Source of the DNA: Candidatus Methanophagales archaeon
Lineage (GTDB): Archaea > Halobacteriota > Syntropharchaeia > Alkanophagales > Methanospirareceae
Assembly (NCBI GenBank): GCA_021161765.1
Contig: JAGGZZ010000139.1
Span: 1 to 6,360, forward strand
Reading direction: 5' to 3'
Length of the DNA stretch: 6,360 nt
The notes beneath the pieces were generated by a model, which was not told the origin of the DNA, searched no databases, and worked only from the letters and a program-made list of their open reading frames with translations. Made by a program: the position numbers and the translations under genes. Below, piece after piece: positions 5,593 to 6,360 of this stretch. Each line of letters begins with the position of its first letter. Positions within the stretch are counted from its first letter, which is position 1.

Positions 5593-5906
5593 AGAACAAG
5601 AAGTTTGATTTTGTCGTGGGAAATCCGCCATACGTGCGGGTGCAGTTGCTGGATGAGAGGATAAAGGAATATTTAAAAAAGAATTACACCACAAGTGTTG
5701 GAAAATTTGATATTTACATTCTGTTTGTCGAACGAGGACTGAAATGGTTAAAAGAAAACGCCAAATTGGGGTTTATTACTCCCAATCTCTTTTTGAATAG
5801 GGCTTATGGGTCAGAGTTAAGGAAATTCTTGCTGAAGGATTATAGCATTTTACAAATAATTGATTTTGGGGATTCTGGAGTGTTTAAAGCTATGGCGTCA
5901 ATATAG
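5565..5906 (+). CDS. C-terminal methyltransferase fragment with the NPPY motif
   Basis: In the third frame, coding sense resumes at about 5565 (EELEEIDAIKNKKFDFVVGN) and runs through the catalytic NPPY at 5622-5633 to IIDFGDSGVF near 5885. The first usable start in this frame is GTG at 5616 (96 residues), but as a protein start it would cut into the catalytic strand, so this is a fragment rather than a gene. The segment FDFVVGNPPYVRV is motif IV of N6-adenine methyltransferases, and FITPNLFLNRAYGSELRKFL is the usual helix region after it. The remaining methyltransferase end and the target-recognition domain, normally several hundred residues, are missing. The frame ends in KAMASI, encoded by the terminal repeat of the adjoining element at 5889. 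Confidence 0.75.
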   Translation, partial: EELEEIDAIKNKKFDFVVGNPPYVRVQLLDERIKEYLKKNYTTSVGKFDIYILFVERGLKWLKENAKLGFITPNLFLNRAYGSELRKFLLKDYSILQIIDFGDSGVFKAMASI

Positions 5907-6152
5907 GGTTGGATTTTGAGGTGGTTTAGAGTAGAAGAAATCTTGTTATTATCGTCTTTTCCTTTTTCTATGCCCTCTAAAGCCCGGAATAATCCTAATC
6001 AAAAGTATTTTATACGTAGTGTAATATTTACACTATGAAATGGCATTTATTTGGAACTAAAACAACGCAGTAAGATAGACTATGCGGGGTTTGGGAATGT
6101 CTGGACTGTTGGAATGTTACAATTACATCTAACCCCAAAATGACGCCATAGC
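5889..6152. mobile_element. 264-bp element with terminal inverted repeats, MITE-like
   Basis: GCTATGGCGTCA at 5889-5900 is the exact reverse complement of TGACGCCATAGC at 6141-6152. Extended inward, 23 of 28 positions match (5889-5916 against 6125-6152 reversed), including a shared GGGTTxGAT block. The left end falls inside a gene that is recognisable up to 5888. There is no transposase ORF on either strand, so this looks like a non-autonomous miniature element or an internally deleted insertion sequence. I see no clear target-site duplication, and the interrupted gene does not resume after the right end, so an adjacent deletion must be assumed. The family is not recognised. Confidence 0.65.
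6004..6073 (+). promoter_or_regulatory. TATA-like box, palindrome and 12-codon ORF inside the element
   Basis: AGTATTTTATAC (6004-6015) resembles a TATA box. Right after it, TAGTGTAA (6017-6024) and TTACACTA (6028-6035) form a perfect 8-bp inverted repeat with a 3-base centre, ending on the A of an ATG at 6035. The ORF from that ATG, MKWHLFGTKTTQ, stops at 6071-6073. The order TATA box, palindrome, ATG is the layout of an autoregulated leaderless gene, and this may be the preserved front end of a deleted transposase or regulator. The ORF itself is too short to identify. Confidence 0.4.
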
Positions 6153-6166
6153 ACTAAACTCTAAAT

Positions 6167-6210
6167 AAGCCCCTACTGGGCTTGCGGGGTTACCGGGGCA
6201 GAGCCCCGGT
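6167..6210 (+). repeat. Two-hairpin module, copy A
   Basis: Stem 1 is AAGCCC (6167-6172) with GGGCTT (6178-6183) around a 5-base loop. The linker GCGGGGTT follows. Stem 2 is ACCGGGGC (6192-6199) with GCCCCGGT (6203-6210) around the loop AGA. Both stems are perfect. No T run follows, so it is unlikely to be a terminator. It resembles REP-type extragenic repeats or a small structured RNA motif. Copy B lies about 125 bases downstream in the same orientation. Confidence 0.75.
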
Positions 6211-6288
6211 CTAAACAAATTCTAATATCTAAACTCAAAATTCAAAACAGACTTTCCTTTTGGGATTTTTGATTTGGATATTGTTTAG
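6211..6288. repeat. AT-rich imperfect inverted repeat between the hairpin modules
   Basis: The arm 6211-6247 (CTAAACAAATTC to AATTCAAAA), when reverse complemented, resembles 6258-6288 (TTTTGGGATTTTTGATTTGG to GTTTAG) with a gap of about 6 bases and some mismatches. The loop is CAGACTTTCC. It holds no ORF. Together with the flanking hairpins it could fold as one larger structure, or it may be decayed repeat DNA. Confidence 0.45.
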
Positions 6289-6292
6289 GATT

Positions 6293-6333
6293 AAACCCTT
6301 TCCGGGTTTGCGGGGACGTGGGCAGAGCCCACG
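6293..6333 (+). repeat. Two-hairpin module, copy B
   Basis: Stem 1 is AAACCC (6293-6298) with GGGTTT (6304-6309) around a 5-base loop. The linker GCGGGGA follows. Stem 2 is CGTGGGC (6317-6323) with GCCCACG (6327-6333) around the loop AGA. Compared with copy A, the linker GCGGGG and the AGA loop are kept, while stem bases differ in pairs: one pair in stem 1 and two in stem 2 change on both sides and stay complementary. Confidence 0.75.
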
Positions 6334-6360
6334 ATGCTTAGGATTTGGGATTTTCCACAC

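Larger units (their letters stand above)
4184..5906 (+). pseudogene. Whole broken restriction-modification gene (three fragments)
   Basis: The three frames above are colinear parts of one gene for a single-chain enzyme with an N-terminal nuclease-like domain and a methyltransferase domain. Three lesions are visible: one A lost at 4346-4349, a frame-changing deletion near 5560-5580, where the repeated GAAGAACTGG-type sequence suggests a microhomology join, and loss of everything after 5888 at the inverted-repeat element. With three lesions the gene is dead, although the first could be a sequencing error. Confidence 0.8.

Noticed and set aside
6192..6210. Intrinsic terminator for the restriction-modification gene
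   Set aside because: The hairpin is strong, but no T run follows it and it is almost 300 bases after the broken reading frame.
6167..6333. CRISPR array
   Set aside because: Only two repeat copies, with differing stems, a spacer that is itself an inverted repeat, and no cas gene.

Overview
The window looks archaeal, probably from a methanogen or a related anaerobic-methanotroph-type euryarchaeote. The reasons are ribosome-binding sites that match the archaeal 16S 3' end (GGGGTGAT at 278-285, GGAGGTGAT at 3738-3746), TATA-box promoters (226-235, 4153-4160), one apparently leaderless start at 4184, a stand-alone response regulator, and a FeoC-like winged-helix protein. The lineage assignment is inference. 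All recognisable genes lie on the + strand.

Left part (1-2488), intact. The 3' end of an unidentified gene with a C-terminal membrane anchor finishes at 169 and is followed by a terminator. A promoter with an inverted repeat near the predicted transcription start then drives a tightly packed operon: a membrane PAS histidine kinase (290-1774), a single-domain receiver of the Rcp1 type (1767-2216) and a FeoC-like Fe-S winged-helix regulator (2213-2488). Consecutive genes overlap by 8 and 4 bases, so they are probably translated together. The likely flow is signal to kinase to receiver, with the third protein as a possible DNA-binding output.

Middle part (2489-4097), a rearranged duplication. 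The FeoC-like gene was originally followed by a small multi-spanning membrane protein. Only the downstream copy of the membrane protein is complete (3756-4097), and only the upstream copy of the FeoC-like gene is complete. Between them lie a 13-codon deletion relic of the membrane protein (2498-2539), the first 33 or so codons of an unrelated gene (2545-2646), a 45-codon piece of a second membrane protein copy (2646-2789), an AT-rich ACR3-type arsenite permease gene that seems to lack an internal segment (2804-3586), and a doubly frameshifted remnant of the FeoC-like gene (3577-3738).

Right part (4098-5906), a dead restriction-modification gene. A heptamer repeat and a TATA box precede a leaderless start. 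The reading frame encodes a fused nuclease/N6-adenine methyltransferase, but it is split by a one-base loss in an A run, suffers a deletion between methyltransferase motifs I and IV, and is cut off at 5888.

Far right (5907-6360), no convincing gene. The truncated gene abuts a 264-bp element with terminal inverted repeats (5889-6152), which carries a TATA-like box and a palindrome over a 12-codon ORF. It is followed by two direct copies of a two-hairpin module (6167-6210, 6293-6333) whose stems differ by compensatory changes. These flank an imperfect AT-rich inverted repeat. Bases 6334-6360 hold nothing I can name.

Overall, an intact signalling operon is followed by a decay zone where duplication, deletion and small-element insertion have broken several accessory genes.
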